Shown: piece by piece, positions 7,704 through 16,856 of the stretch
Numbering within the stretch: the first letter of the stretch is position 1
How the letters are laid out: every line of letters begins with the position of its first letter
NCBI GenBank assembly: GCA_016928715.1
Contig: JAFGKG010000097.1
Coordinates: 1-45,216, forward strand
Length of the DNA: 45,216 nt
Direction of reading: 5' to 3'
Source: Chloroflexia bacterium
GTDB lineage: Bacteria > Chloroflexota > Chloroflexia > DTKN01
Program-made: the position numbers and the translations under genes
Notes under the pieces: generated by a model
Databases searched by the model: none
What the model was told of the DNA's origin: nothing
Seen by the model: only the letters and a program-made list of their open reading frames with translations

Positions 7704-9487
7704 GCGGCCGAGACATCGGGGGAATTGCGTGGATCGAGCGCTGGCGGGCCTGGCCGGATTTGCTGCGCTGGGCGGTGCTAGTTGCCCCGATCTGCGTTCT
7801 GACCCTCCTCCTGGTGCTGGTCCTGCGTCCCCGAACAGAACAAGCGGCGGCTCCTACCGGCTACCCCACCGCCGTTGGCTGGGGCTCCTCCTTTACGCCT
7901 GTACCCGACACGGGTTCTCCGCCACTGCTGCTGGACAATGACCGCCTTTTTTATGAACCTGGCTGGGGCACCCTGGAAGTACGCAGTTTTCTGGAGGGCC
8001 GCCCCGGCGTGCTGGGTGGACTGCGGACCTGGGTCGGGGACCAAGAGATGCCCCTGGCCGATGTAATCACGGGACAGTGCCTCTTTTACGGGGTCAACCC
8101 CAAGGTCGTCCTGGCCCTGCTGGAACTCCAGAGCGGACTGGTGGACCAACCCGAACCCACGCCGGAGGATCTGGACTGGGCCATGGGCTATCGCCAAGAA
8201 TCCGAACGGGGCCTGGAAGCCCAGATCCACTGGGCCGTGATCGAGATCTATCGAGCCAAGCGGGATTACCCCGTGGTCGAGTCCCTCCTGCTCAGCGATG
8301 GGCAGCGCATCCCCCTGCCGGCCAACACCAACCTGGGCAGTTATGCCCTGTTGCGCGTCGTGGCCCAAACCGGCAGTGAGGCCGAGCTGCGGGCTCTGCA
8401 GGGGGCCGATCAGCAGGCCTTTGTGCAGACCTACCGACGCCTCTTTGAGGAGGACCCCCGGCAGTCCCTGTCCGGGCTCCCGCCGGCCAGCCAACCCTTT
8501 TTGTACCAGCCCTACCCGGACACGCACGAATTTACCTGCAGCTTTGACCACGAATCTCCCTTCCTGGTCGGTGACGGAAGCATCTTGTCCGCCCATGGGA
8601 ACGACGTGCTCGACCTGCAGGGATCGATCTGTGATGGACACAACGGCTGGGACTATGCCCTGGATATTGGGGTAGTGGTGCAGGCCGCGGCCGACGGCGT
8701 GGTACTCTGGGCCAATAACGCGGATGACAACTGCGCCACCCGCAGCATCGTCCTGGACCACCAGAACGGTTATCACACCCTCTATTGGCACCTGGATCGC
8801 CTGGACGTGTCGCCCGGGCAGCGGGTCGAGCAAGGGGGAACGCTGGGTCTATCCGGGGCCTCTGGCTGCACCATAGGCCCGCATCTGCACTTTGGCGTCC
8901 ACTTTTGCGGCCGGGAGGTTGATCCGGAGGGCTGGTGCGGCCCGGGAAGCGATCCTTGGGCCGAACACCCTGCCGGTGAGGTCAGCACCTGGCTCTGGGC
9001 GGATCGCTTTTCCGCCTGCCACCTGCCGGCCGGCGCGATCGTGGTCGACAATGCCGCCGCTGGCTTTCAACGCTCCGGGCAGCGTTGGGAACAAGGATAC
9101 GCGGGGGTGGGAAACGAGGCGTTCTGGGCCCCCTCCGAACCACGCAGTGGGGTGGTGCAGGACGGTCAGCCCAGCAGCCTGGATGGCATCGTAGAGGCCG
9201 GCATCTGGCGGCCTGCTTTATCGTCCAGTGGCCGCTATCGCCTCTATGCCTTTATCCCCTACTACTTTAACAATACCCTGGAGACACAAGCCGCCCGTTA
9301 CCTGGTCCACCATGCCGAGGGCGAGGACATCGTCACCATCGATCAGTCCCTTTATGTCAACCGTTGGGCGGAATTGGGAACATTCAACTTTGAGGCCGGC
9401 CGGGAAGGCTTTGTCTATCTGAATAACCTGACGGACGAGACAGGATTCTGTATCTGGTTTGATGCCATACTCTGGCTTCCGCAATGA
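7700..9487 (+). CDS. membrane-anchored M23 (LytM-type) peptidase with C-terminal golvesin-like domain
   Basis: A 595-residue protein with one N-terminal membrane helix (about 22-45). A middle alpha-helical region of unknown type follows, then an M23 peptidase domain: the zinc ligands lie in HNGWDYALDIG (about 313-323) and HLHFG (about 394-398), with YHTLYWHLD between. The last 140 residues resemble the golvesin C-terminal/CBM-like beta-sandwich (RYRLYAFIPYYF, then FEAGREGFVYLNNL). M23 enzymes cut peptide cross-links of cell wall or other surface polymers; the protein should face outward. Translation is coupled to rimM through the ATGA overlap, tying a wall enzyme to a ribosome operon. Confidence 0.88.
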   Translation: MSGRDIGGIAWIERWRAWPDLLRWAVLVAPICVLTLLLVLVLRPRTEQAAAPTGYPTAVGWGSSFTPVPDTGSPPLLLDNDRLFYEPGWGTLEVRSFLEGRPGVLGGLRTWVGDQEMPLADVITGQCLFYGVNPKVVLALLELQSGLVDQPEPTPEDLDWAMGYRQESERGLEAQIHWAVIEIYRAKRDYPVVESLLLSDGQRIPLPANTNLGSYALLRVVAQTGSEAELRALQGADQQAFVQTYRRLFEEDPRQSLSGLPPASQPFLYQPYPDTHEFTCSFDHESPFLVGDGSILSAHGNDVLDLQGSICDGHNGWDYALDIGVVVQAAADGVVLWANNADDNCATRSIVLDHQNGYHTLYWHLDRLDVSPGQRVEQGGTLGLSGASGCTIGPHLHFGVHFCGREVDPEGWCGPGSDPWAEHPAGEVSTWLWADRFSACHLPAGAIVVDNAAAGFQRSGQRWEQGYAGVGNEAFWAPSEPRSGVVQDGQPSSLDGIVEAGIWRPALSSSGRYRLYAFIPYYFNNTLETQAARYLVHHAEGEDIVTIDQSLYVNRWAELGTFNFEAGREGFVYLNNLTDETGFCIWFDAILWLPQ

Positions 9488-9536
9488 ATCGTTCCCCGGA
9501 GTAGGGCCGGGGTCAGCCGGTGTTAAGGTTTTCTAC

Positions 9537-9565
9537 TTGACACAGAGCAGCAAAACGTATATCAT
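9537..9565 (+). promoter_or_regulatory. sigma-A promoter upstream of the rny leader
   Basis: TTGACA (9537-9542) and TATCAT (9560-9565) are 17 bases apart. A start near 9572 leaves about 370 untranslated bases before the RNase Y ATG. Confidence 0.65.
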
Positions 9566-9571
9566 AAGGTT

Positions 9572-9938
9572 GGAAAAGTGTTCTGTACAGGTGTAGGAGT
9601 TGGGTGCTACGTGGGCTTTACAGGCGCATCCATCTATAGATAGTCCATATATGATGGCCCAACGCTGCGCTGAGCAGCTTGGCCTTGAATTAAAGCCGAA
9701 CAGGTAGAGGACAATGCGACAGCCGATAACAACCCCAGCCCGCTTGCTTGGTTGGTTGGAACCCCCCAGGATGGCCCTACACCCTGGTGGGCTTGGGCTA
9801 CGCTGTGTACTGATCTTGGCAATATAGCACCTTCTCCGCACCTTAACAAGCAGGTCTCCTGCCAGCAAAGCGTTGAGCTGGGGCATCCGTTCTGAACGCC
9901 CCAAAAACGACAGGGGACCGCCATCGAGGAGGTTATAC
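9572..9938 (+). ncRNA. putative structured RNA: long rny leader or independent ncRNA
   Basis: No credible gene lies between the M23 peptidase and rny, but the transcript from the promoter at 9537 can fold into several nested helices. GGUG/GGAG (9590-9593, 9596-9599) pair with CUCC/CACC (9834-9837, 9839-9842), closing a multibranch structure of about 250 nt. Inside are UUGGG/CCCAA (9600-9604 with 9658-9662) over CCAUC/GAUGG (9630-9634 with 9653-9657), and GCUGC/GCAGC (9664-9668 with 9674-9678). A long rod follows: ACAGC/GCUGU (9719-9723 with 9802-9806), AGCCCGC/GUGGGCU (9737-9743 with 9787-9793) and CCAGG/CCUGG. Further hairpins are at 9850-9862 and 9880-9902. No match to RNase P RNA, tmRNA, SRP RNA or a T-box was seen; it may be a 6S-like RNA, a novel RNA or an rny regulatory leader. 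Confidence 0.4.
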
Positions 9939-9939
9939 C

Positions 9940-11466
9940 ATGCAGTGGTGGCATATTCCAGTCCTGCTACTAGCTATTGGGGGCGGTTTTGCAATCGGTT
10001 ATTTCATCTTTCACCTGCGGGCCCGAGGGCAGGCCCAAGAGATGGAAGAGGAAGCCCGCCGAATATTGGAACAAGCACGCATCGAACAGAAAGAACTGCT
10101 GCTGGCCGCAAAGGACGAATCCATCCGCCTGCGGGAGACGGTCGAACAAGAGAACAAGGCCGCCCGGACCGCCATACAGCGACAGGAGAACCGTTTGCAC
10201 CGCAAGGAGGAATTGCTCGATCGGCGGCAGGAAAAACTGGAGCAGGGCGAACGCCGACTCCAGCAGCGCGAAAAGGAGGTGGAAGGAACCCATTCGGAAA
10301 TTGAGGAGCTCCGGCAGGAACAAATGCAAACCCTGGAGCGCATCTCCCAGTTAACCCTGGAACAAGCGCGGGAACAACTGCTGGCCAAGGCCGAGGAGGA
10401 CTCTCGCAATGATCTAGCCCGGGTGCTGCGCCAAGTGGAAGCAGAAATCCAACAAGAATCCGAGCGCCTGGCCCGCGAGATTCTCTCTACCGCTATTCAG
10501 CGCTGTGCTTCCGACTATGTCGCCGAGGCAACTATCTCGGTCGTCCCGCTGCCCAACGACGATATCAAGGGGCGGGTCATTGGCCGGGAAGGACGCAACA
10601 TCCGCGCCTTTGAGCAATTGACCGGCGTGGACGTGATTGTGGATGATACGCCCGAGTCGATCACGCTCTCCGCCTTTGACCCCGTGCGGCGTGAAATTGC
10701 GCGCGTCGCCCTGACCCGCCTGATTCAAGATGGACGTATCCATCCCACCCGCATCGAGGAAATGGTGCAGCGCGCCACCAAGGAAGTGGAGAATACCATG
10801 CGGGAAGAGGCCGAGCGCGTGGCTATGGAAGCGAACGTCCAGGGCCTACATCCAGAATTGCTCAAATTGCTGGGACGTTTGAAATATCGCACCAGCTATG
10901 GGCAGAATGTGCTGGAGCACGCCCTAGAAGTCAGCATATTGGCGGGATTGATGGCAACTGAACTGGATGCCAATGTCAGCATCTGCCAGACCGCCGGTCT
11001 GCTGCACGACATTGGCAAGGCGGTGGACCATGAGGTGCAGGGCCCCCATGCCTTGATCGGCGCCGATATTGTCAAGCGCTTTGGGCGGTCCCCGGCCATC
11101 GTCAATGCCATCGCCGCTCACCACCACGAGCAGGACCCCGAGACGGTCGAATCCTGGATCGTCTCGGCTGCCGACGCGATCTCGGGCGGCCGGCCCGGAG
11201 CCCGCCGGGAAACCCTGGAGCACTATATCAAACGGTTGGAGGCCCTGGAGACGGTGGCCTGCTCCTTCAAGGGGGTGGAAAACGCCTTTGCCATCCAGGC
11301 CGGCCGTGAGATCCGCGTCATGGTCAAACCGGACGATATCGATGACCTGGCCAGCATCCGCCTGGCCCGCGAAATTGCCAAAAAGATCGAGGAGAGCCTG
11401 CAGTACCCAGGCCAGATCAAGGTCACGGTAATCCGCGAAACCCGCGCCATCGATTATGCCCGCTAG
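9940..11466 (+). CDS. rny: ribonuclease Y
   Basis: A 508-residue RNase Y of normal length. It has an N-terminal membrane helix (about 5-25), a long charged coiled coil (about 30-185), a KH domain with [15 protein letters not shown] (about 208-222), and an HD domain with the HDIGK metal site (about 356-360) and AAHHHE. It is a membrane-tethered endoribonuclease that starts mRNA decay in many Gram-positive-type bacteria. GAGGAGG lies about 8 bases before the ATG. It is followed by spoVS and a metal-dependent phosphoesterase, resembling the Bacillus ymdA-ymdB-spoVS neighbourhood. Confidence 0.97.
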   Translation: MQWWHIPVLLLAIGGGFAIGYFIFHLRARGQAQEMEEEARRILEQARIEQKELLLAAKDESIRLRETVEQENKAARTAIQRQENRLHRKEELLDRRQEKLEQGERRLQQREKEVEGTHSEIEELRQEQMQTLERISQLTLEQAREQLLAKAEEDSRNDLARVLRQVEAEIQQESERLAREILSTAIQRCASDYVAEATISVVPLPNDDIKGRVIGREGRNIRAFEQLTGVDVIVDDTPESITLSAFDPVRREIARVALTRLIQDGRIHPTRIEEMVQRATKEVENTMREEAERVAMEANVQGLHPELLKLLGRLKYRTSYGQNVLEHALEVSILAGLMATELDANVSICQTAGLLHDIGKAVDHEVQGPHALIGADIVKRFGRSPAIVNAIAAHHHEQDPETVESWIVSAADAISGGRPGARRETLEHYIKRLEALETVACSFKGVENAFAIQAGREIRVMVKPDDIDDLASIRLAREIAKKIEESLQYPGQIKVTVIRETRAIDYAR

Positions 11467-11487
11467 CACCAGCATTGAGGCGGAGCG

Positions 11488-11520
11488 GCCGAGACCCCGC
11501 TGATATTGGGGTCACTCGGC
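11488..11520 (+). other. stable hairpin between rny and spoVS
   Basis: GCCGAG-ACCCC (11488-11498) can pair with GGGGTC-A-CTCGGC (11508-11520) around a 9-base loop. The following bases are purine-rich with no T-run, so it is not a typical terminator. It may be an mRNA processing or stabilising element. Confidence 0.5.
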
Positions 11521-11661
11521 AGGAAAAGGTAAAGCGCCAGATCGGGCCCCGACAGCCAGGGGATAAACGTTTAGCTCTTCCTTAAGGCAATACGCTCTAT
11601 TTGCACCATTCTTCAAGAACATCAAGGCCGACAATCAAAGGATAACAAGGAGGCAAGTACA

Positions 11662-12078
11662 ATGGAGATCCTGTTCAGCAACCTCGACAACGAAGAGTTG
11701 GAGGATATCACCCAACCCGAGCCTGAGGAAGAAATCCCAGAAGATGAGGCCCAACCCGAGGTAGTAGAATTAGAAGAGGAGGAAGCGGAAGAAGGGGAAA
11801 CGACACCCACTCGTCCGAGCATACTCAAGGTTTCCTCCCGCTCGCGCCCCAGCGCCGTGGCCGGCGCCGTTGCCGGGGTCATCCGCGAAAGCGATCGGGC
11901 CGAATTGCAGTCGATCGGCGCGGGAGCTACCAATCAGGCGGTCAAGGCGGTCGCCATTGCCAGCAGCTACCTCGAAGAGGACGGTATTGAGATCATTTGT
12001 ATGCCGAGCTTTGTCGAAGTCCTGATCGACGGAGAGGAACGCACCGCCATTCGCCTGGTCGTGGAACGGCGGGACTAG
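11662..12078 (+). CDS. spoVS: SpoVS (Alba-like) protein with acidic N-terminal extension
   Basis: A 138-residue protein whose last 85 or so residues match stage V sporulation protein S: ILKVSSRSRPSAVAGAVAGV, then GAGATNQAVKAVAIA. The SpoVS fold is Alba-like and probably binds nucleic acid. Classical SpoVS is about 86 residues; here a Glu/Pro/Asp-rich tail of about 50 residues precedes it. The ATG at 11662 has a good AAGGAGG site, so the tail is real. SpoVS occurs widely outside spore formers, and no other sporulation gene is in view. It sits downstream of rny, as in Firmicutes. Confidence 0.93.
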   Translation: MEILFSNLDNEELEDITQPEPEEEIPEDEAQPEVVELEEEEAEEGETTPTRPSILKVSSRSRPSAVAGAVAGVIRESDRAELQSIGAGATNQAVKAVAIASSYLEEDGIEIICMPSFVEVLIDGEERTAIRLVVERRD

Positions 12079-12193
12079 ACAGCGACTTTTAGTCTAAACT
12101 CCGGTTAAAGGACGTGGGGCAAAAAGTGAGGGCGCGGCAGATGCTGCGGTTCTCATACAATTGGAGGTTGGTCTTTTTTTTCGAGGGAATCAT

Positions 12194-13102
12194 TTGTCGG
12201 ACGAAACGATTGGCCGGATTGACCTGCATACGCACAGTACCGCTTCCGACGGGAAATTACCCCCGAGTGAATTGGTCCAAAGGGCTGTAACTAAGGATAT
12301 TTCTGTTCTCGCCCTGACAGACCATGACAGTGTAGCCGGTATTGCGGAGGCCTGGTCTGCGGCCAGGCAACTGGGGATCAGCTTTGTTCCCGGGATCGAG
12401 CTAAGCACGGCCTTTTCGGGTGGAGAATGCCACATCCTGGGCTATTATCTGGATACCCACTGCCCTGTCCTGCAACAGGCTCTGTTGCGTTTTCAACAAA
12501 GCCGGATCTCGCGGGGACAGCATATGGTGGCTAAACTGCGCTCCCTGGGCTTTGCTATTACCTGGGACCGCGTCCAAGAATTGGCCCAGGGCGGTACCGT
12601 CACCAGAACCCATATTGCCGAAGCCCTTTTAGAAACTGGGCAGATCGATTCTCGACAGGAGGTTTTTGATCGCTATATCGGACACCATGGCCTCGCCTAT
12701 GTCCAGCGCGACAGTATCACACCTACAGAAGCCGTCGCCCTGATTCGAAAAGCACATGGTGTTCCCGTGTTAGCGCACCCCACCTTTGTGGAACCTCACC
12801 GGGATTGGAACGATCCCTTGGCGCCATGGATCCCCTGGCCCTTCCTGGAACAACTCCAGGCCGCCGGACTCTTGGGTCTCGAAGCTTATTATGGCGAATA
12901 TGGACCCGATTTGACGGCACGGTTTTGTTCCCTGGCCGAGCATTATGGGCTGATTGTCACCGGGGGCAGTGATTTTCACGCCGATGGGCAGACTTGCGCC
13001 CTGGGATCCGCGCCCGTCCCCCCCTCTGTGGTTGACCCCCTCCGTCGTCTGGCCCGCAGTTGCGGAAGCCCCTGGCTTCAGGAGACAACCGCCACTCGCT
13101 GA
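12194..13102 (+). CDS. PHP-domain phosphoesterase (RNase AM/TrpH-like)
   Basis: A 302-residue PHP protein. The TTG at 12194 is preferred because GAGGG lies 6 bases before it; an earlier TTG at 12161 has no ribosome site. The metal-binding motifs are complete: DLHTHSTASDG, LTDHDSV, PGIELS, CHILGYYLD, VLAHPT and GGSDFHADG. The family (YciV/TrpH) includes 5'-3' exoribonucleases that trim rRNA ends and 3',5'-bisphosphate nucleotidases. It follows rny and spoVS, consistent with RNA turnover. Exact substrate is inferred from the family only. Confidence 0.88.
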   Translation: MSDETIGRIDLHTHSTASDGKLPPSELVQRAVTKDISVLALTDHDSVAGIAEAWSAARQLGISFVPGIELSTAFSGGECHILGYYLDTHCPVLQQALLRFQQSRISRGQHMVAKLRSLGFAITWDRVQELAQGGTVTRTHIAEALLETGQIDSRQEVFDRYIGHHGLAYVQRDSITPTEAVALIRKAHGVPVLAHPTFVEPHRDWNDPLAPWIPWPFLEQLQAAGLLGLEAYYGEYGPDLTARFCSLAEHYGLIVTGGSDFHADGQTCALGSAPVPPSVVDPLRRLARSCGSPWLQETTATR

Positions 13103-13222
13103 ACTCTCGATTAGCCTGCCTGGCCCCACTATGGATCCAGCCTGCGGTCCGAGTCGGAAGCGCGTGCGGCCCAATTCCATGCGCCCCTGACCCTCTTGGC
13201 CCATGCTGTGAGAGGTGAAGCC

Positions 13223-15583
13223 ATGAACGAAAAGTGCCCAAAACGTTGGCTGGCGGTCGATTTGCACGTACATACGCCGGCCTCCGCGGACTATGAGCAG
13301 CCGGAGCTGGCCCTGTTAGACATTTTGCGCCAGGCCCTGCAGCGCGGCTTGGATATTGTCGGCCTGGTCGATCACAATACGGTGCAGGGTTATGAGCAAC
13401 TGCGCCTGGAGTGGAACCGCCTCTCCGTTATGCAAGAGACCGGCCCGCTGCCCCCGGAGGAGGAACCCACCTGGCAGGAACTACAAAACCTGTTCTCAGA
13501 ACTGCTGATCCTGCCCGGCTTTGAACTGACCACCGCCGAGGACATTCACCTGTTGGCCCTCTTTCCGCCGGAAAGCCTGGCCGAGCGTCTCTATGGCCTG
13601 CTGCTCAACCTGGGCATCCCCATGGAGCGCCTGCGGGAAGGCTCGCCCGAGATTCGGGCCCAGGCCGACCTCAACCGCGCCTGCACCCTGGTCACCCAAG
13701 CTGGCGGCCTGATCATCGCCGCCCACATCGAATCCGACCACGGGCTCAAGCCCGCCGAACAAGGCCTGCCGACAGGGCTGCTGGCCCTCGAGACCCGAAT
13801 CGACCCCGACCAGGTTGTGGCCGGGCCCCTGCCCCGGGTCTGGTTTTCCAATGCCCACAGCCTGCATGGGGGAACGAGCGAACGCTATCCCTGGGGCATC
13901 GGGGAAAACTATACCGAGATGCTAATGGAGCAGTGTTCCTTTGCCGCCCTGCGCGAACTGCTGCGCCTCGGGGATCAGGAACTGCTGCGCTTTCCCGAAC
14001 AAATACGACTGCGCGCCGAGCTAAAAGAACTGTCCCTAGACCCCCAGCGATTGATCCTCTATGGCCCCGAACAGGCTATGGAGCATGTCTACCGCGAGGT
14101 GGCCGCCCTGGCCAATGCCGGCGGAGGCGTCCTCTTTATTGGGCTGCAGGGCGAAAAGGTGGTCGGCGTCAGCGACCCCGAAAGCTGGAGTTCGCTGCTG
14201 CTGAGCCAAACCCGCGAAAAGCTGCAGCCCTCGCCGCAACTAAACCTGGAACTGCTCCGCTACGACGACAAGGAAGTGATCCGCGTGCAGGTCCACACCG
14301 ATATGACGCCGCCTTACCTCACCAGCGAGGGCGTGCTCTATGTGCGGCGCGCCGGGGAAACCCGGCCGGCCACCCGCCAGGAGTTGCTCGAATTGATCTC
14401 GCCCCGCCCCCATGCGGCCGGCACGCCCTCCATCGCGCTGGATTTGCCCCAGGCCGGGGTGGAAATCGTCGGAGCCCACCTACGCGATGGACAGTGGTTC
14501 TATGACGTCCGCGACCTGCGGGTGACCTCTGGGGTGACCCGCCAACGGGCCAAGGGTCTCTGGGGCTATGCCATTGAACGCCACGAAGCCCTGCGCCAGG
14601 GTCGGGTCGATCTTGGTCGTTTACAGTGGCGGGGAGAACTGGGCATTTGGCGTTCCTACTACAGCGGGGACCGGCGCGTCTACGACCTCATGCACCGCGA
14701 TAGCCAGGGGCAGATCGATCACGTTTTTTATGGGGTCTCGGAGTGGGGCCTCGTCCACGAATGGCGCGAATTGGTCGAAACACTGGCCCCGCTGCAGCAG
14801 GAACAACCCAGCCCGCCGCCACAAAAGGCGAGCAGCACCGAGCAGGAAACCGCCAGCTCGGTCCAGGAGGAAAGCGCCCCCACAGAGACCGCCGCCGAGA
14901 GCGACTCGACGGCGGAAGCCGAGATCGCCGCCCCGGAAACCCCAAGCGAAGAACCCCCCACCGTCGCCCCACTGCCAGAAACCCCCAGCACTGCCCCGGC
15001 CTCAACACCCCAGCTTGCTGAACCTGTGCGAGTGGATCCGGGGGATTGGGGCGGACGCCTGCCGCGCTGGCGGGAGCAGGCGGCCGTCGAACACATCTAT
15101 CGGGAGGGTACCCGGGTATTCTTTGACCTGGCCATGCGCCAGCAAGACCAACAAGTGCGCTACTTTCGGCGCATTCACCGCAACCAACTCGCCGGAGCCG
15201 ACGGTTGGCTTGAACTGATTCAGGTGCCCCGACCCAGTACCGGTGTCGAGGTCGTTCGCTGTACGGCCAGCGGGGAGGAAAACCTCTACCAGTTCCGCGA
15301 TATGCGCTCCGGTAGAATCGACCCCCGGGTACGCCGAGCCGCTGACTTTGACGAGGACTCGCCCTATGCCTACGCCGTGCGCATGTACCACCAGGACCAA
15401 CCGCTTCAGGATCGCCACGTGCGCTGGTGGGGCAACATCGGCTATATGCGGCCAACCCCCCAGCGAGTTGACCTCGTCTATCGCGACGAGGACGGCAAGG
15501 ACTGTATCTTTTATGCAGCCGAACGTCACCTGCTGAGTGGTGAGTGGCGGGAACTGCTGCACGTTTGGGAAGAACAACTCTAG
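13223..15583 (+). CDS. PHP domain fused to AlbA_2 (Schlafen-type) domain, with duplicated C-terminal module
   Basis: A 786-residue protein starting at ATG 13223 after AGAGGTGA; a TTG 27 bases earlier lies before that site. Residues 1-250 are a PHP domain with DLHVHTPASADY, GLVDHN, PGFELTTAEDIHLLALF and AAHIESDHG. About 270-395 is an AlbA_2-like domain (VAALANAGGGVLFIGLQG, then EGVLYVRRAGETRPATRQEL), as in Schlafen-related ATP- or RNA-binding proteins. The rest holds two copies of a roughly 100-residue domain, each ending with an FY segment and EWREL (about 430-530 and 640-785), joined by a Pro/Glu/Ser-rich linker of about 100 residues. The start lies 117 bases after the smaller PHP gene. The N-terminal metal site suggests hydrolase activity on a phosphodiester; the C-terminal repeats are not recognised. 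Confidence 0.8.
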   Translation: MNEKCPKRWLAVDLHVHTPASADYEQPELALLDILRQALQRGLDIVGLVDHNTVQGYEQLRLEWNRLSVMQETGPLPPEEEPTWQELQNLFSELLILPGFELTTAEDIHLLALFPPESLAERLYGLLLNLGIPMERLREGSPEIRAQADLNRACTLVTQAGGLIIAAHIESDHGLKPAEQGLPTGLLALETRIDPDQVVAGPLPRVWFSNAHSLHGGTSERYPWGIGENYTEMLMEQCSFAALRELLRLGDQELLRFPEQIRLRAELKELSLDPQRLILYGPEQAMEHVYREVAALANAGGGVLFIGLQGEKVVGVSDPESWSSLLLSQTREKLQPSPQLNLELLRYDDKEVIRVQVHTDMTPPYLTSEGVLYVRRAGETRPATRQELLELISPRPHAAGTPSIALDLPQAGVEIVGAHLRDGQWFYDVRDLRVTSGVTRQRAKGLWGYAIERHEALRQGRVDLGRLQWRGELGIWRSYYSGDRRVYDLMHRDSQGQIDHVFYGVSEWGLVHEWRELVETLAPLQQEQPSPPPQKASSTEQETASSVQEESAPTETAAESDSTAEAEIAAPETPSEEPPTVAPLPETPSTAPASTPQLAEPVRVDPGDWGGRLPRWREQAAVEHIYREGTRVFFDLAMRQQDQQVRYFRRIHRNQLAGADGWLELIQVPRPSTGVEVVRCTASGEENLYQFRDMRSGRIDPRVRRAADFDEDSPYAYAVRMYHQDQPLQDRHVRWWGNIGYMRPTPQRVDLVYRDEDGKDCIFYAAERHLLSGEWRELLHVWEEQL

Positions 15584-16856
15584 GAGGAGACGGCTGCCAG
15601 CATCAACCTGGTCCTCGCTGCCAGAGGAAATACGCCAACAATTGCAACGCCTGGGGGTACAGTCGGGCGATCACCTGGCGAGTCGCCCCCGCCGGCCTTT
15701 GCCCGCTGTAGCGGGTGTCGAGGGGCGGCTACTGCAGACCGAAGCGGGCAGTTGCTTCCTGGTCGAAGAGCTCTATGGCGCCGACTCCTGCCACGGAGAC
15801 TTGCCCCTGAGGGCCTTTGGCGAAATCGGCTCCCATTGGCTCTGCCTGGAGCAAGAACGGCCGGATCTGACGGCCCTGCCCGGCGGCGTTGCCTTTCTGG
15901 ACATCGAGACAACCGGCCTCTCCGATGGGGCCGGCACCTATGCCTTCCTGGTCGGACTGGGTCGTTTTGAAGGGGAGGCCTTTCATCTCTACCAAATCTT
16001 TATGCGTTCCCCGGCAGAGGAACGCGCCCTGTTGCTTGTGCTGGCGAATTTGCTCAAGGATACCCAAATGCTGGTATCCTATAATGGCAAGGGCTTTGAT
16101 CTACCCGTCCTGCAGAGCCGCTACACCCTGGCCCGTATCGACCTGCCCTGGTCGCAACAATACCACGTGGACCTGCTTGCGCCGGCCCGCAAGCTGTGGC
16201 GCCATTACCTGCCCAACTGCAAGCTCTCCAGCCTGGAGGAGCATCTGCTCGGCGTCCAGCGCGATACCATCGACCTGCCCGGCTGGCGCATCCCCTCCCT
16301 CTACTATGCCTATCTGCAGGGAGCTGATTCCACAGAACTCTGGCCGGTCTTTTACCACAACGCCCAAGATATCCTCTCCCTGGTCACCCTATCCGTGTAC
16401 CTGGACCGTTTTCTCCAGGACCCCTGGGGACAGGACGGAAGCCGCCATGGGCTCGAGTTCTACGCCCTGGGACGCCTTTATGAGCAGGCCGACCAGGCGA
16501 AGGAGGCCGAGAGAGCCTATCGCTCCGCACTGCTCCTGTCGTTACCGCTGGAGCTGCGCGAGCGTACCTGGAAGCAGCTCTCGTTCCTGCTCAAACGAGG
16601 ACAGGCCTGGGAACAGGCCGTAGAAATCTGGCAGGCGCTGACCCGCCGGCCCACGGATGCGCCGCTCTATGCCTACATCGAATTGGCCAAATATTATGAA
16701 CACCAATGCCAGGACTTGGAACAAGCCGCAGCGGTCGTCCGGGAGGCCATCGCCTGCTATGGCGAACAGGCCCTCGGGGAGGACCTGGCCCATCGCCTGA
16801 ACCGCCTGCAACGACGACGGAAACACATCACCCGAAAAAAGGAGGATTTGCAATGA
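15537..16856 (+). CDS. YprB-type RNase H-fold exonuclease with TPR-like C-terminus
   Basis: The catalytic core is the YprB ribonuclease-H-like exonuclease: VAFLDIETTGLSDGAGTYAF (first D and E), VSYNGKGFDLPVL (second D) and YHNAQDILSLV (H and last D), a DEDDh-like set. About 130 C-terminal residues form helical TPR-like repeats. The start is uncertain. The only standard start codons before the conserved core (GTG at 15537 or 15540, overlapping the previous gene) have no ribosome site, whereas AGGAGG at 15582-15587 stands 6 bases before an in-frame CTG at 15594. It probably trims DNA or RNA 3' ends and belongs to the run of nucleic-acid enzymes starting at rny. Confidence 0.85.
   Translation: MVSGGNCCTFGKNNSRRRRLPASTWSSLPEEIRQQLQRLGVQSGDHLASRPRRPLPAVAGVEGRLLQTEAGSCFLVEELYGADSCHGDLPLRAFGEIGSHWLCLEQERPDLTALPGGVAFLDIETTGLSDGAGTYAFLVGLGRFEGEAFHLYQIFMRSPAEERALLLVLANLLKDTQMLVSYNGKGFDLPVLQSRYTLARIDLPWSQQYHVDLLAPARKLWRHYLPNCKLSSLEEHLLGVQRDTIDLPGWRIPSLYYAYLQGADSTELWPVFYHNAQDILSLVTLSVYLDRFLQDPWGQDGSRHGLEFYALGRLYEQADQAKEAERAYRSALLLSLPLELRERTWKQLSFLLKRGQAWEQAVEIWQALTRRPTDAPLYAYIELAKYYEHQCQDLEQAAAVVREAIACYGEQALGEDLAHRLNRLQRRRKHITRKKEDLQ

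Noticed and set aside
9901-9935. T-box antiterminator (ACAGGGGACCGCC)
   Set aside because: It lacks the AGGGTGGNACCGCG core and specifier stem, and rny is not an amino acid gene.
9533-9954. Two minus-strand open frames of 106 and 123 codons in the rny leader
   Set aside because: They overlap each other, have no ribosome sites or family features, and coincide with paired RNA elements.
12173-12180. T-run before the PHP gene as an intrinsic terminator of spoVS
   Set aside because: No stable stem lies immediately upstream of the eight Ts.
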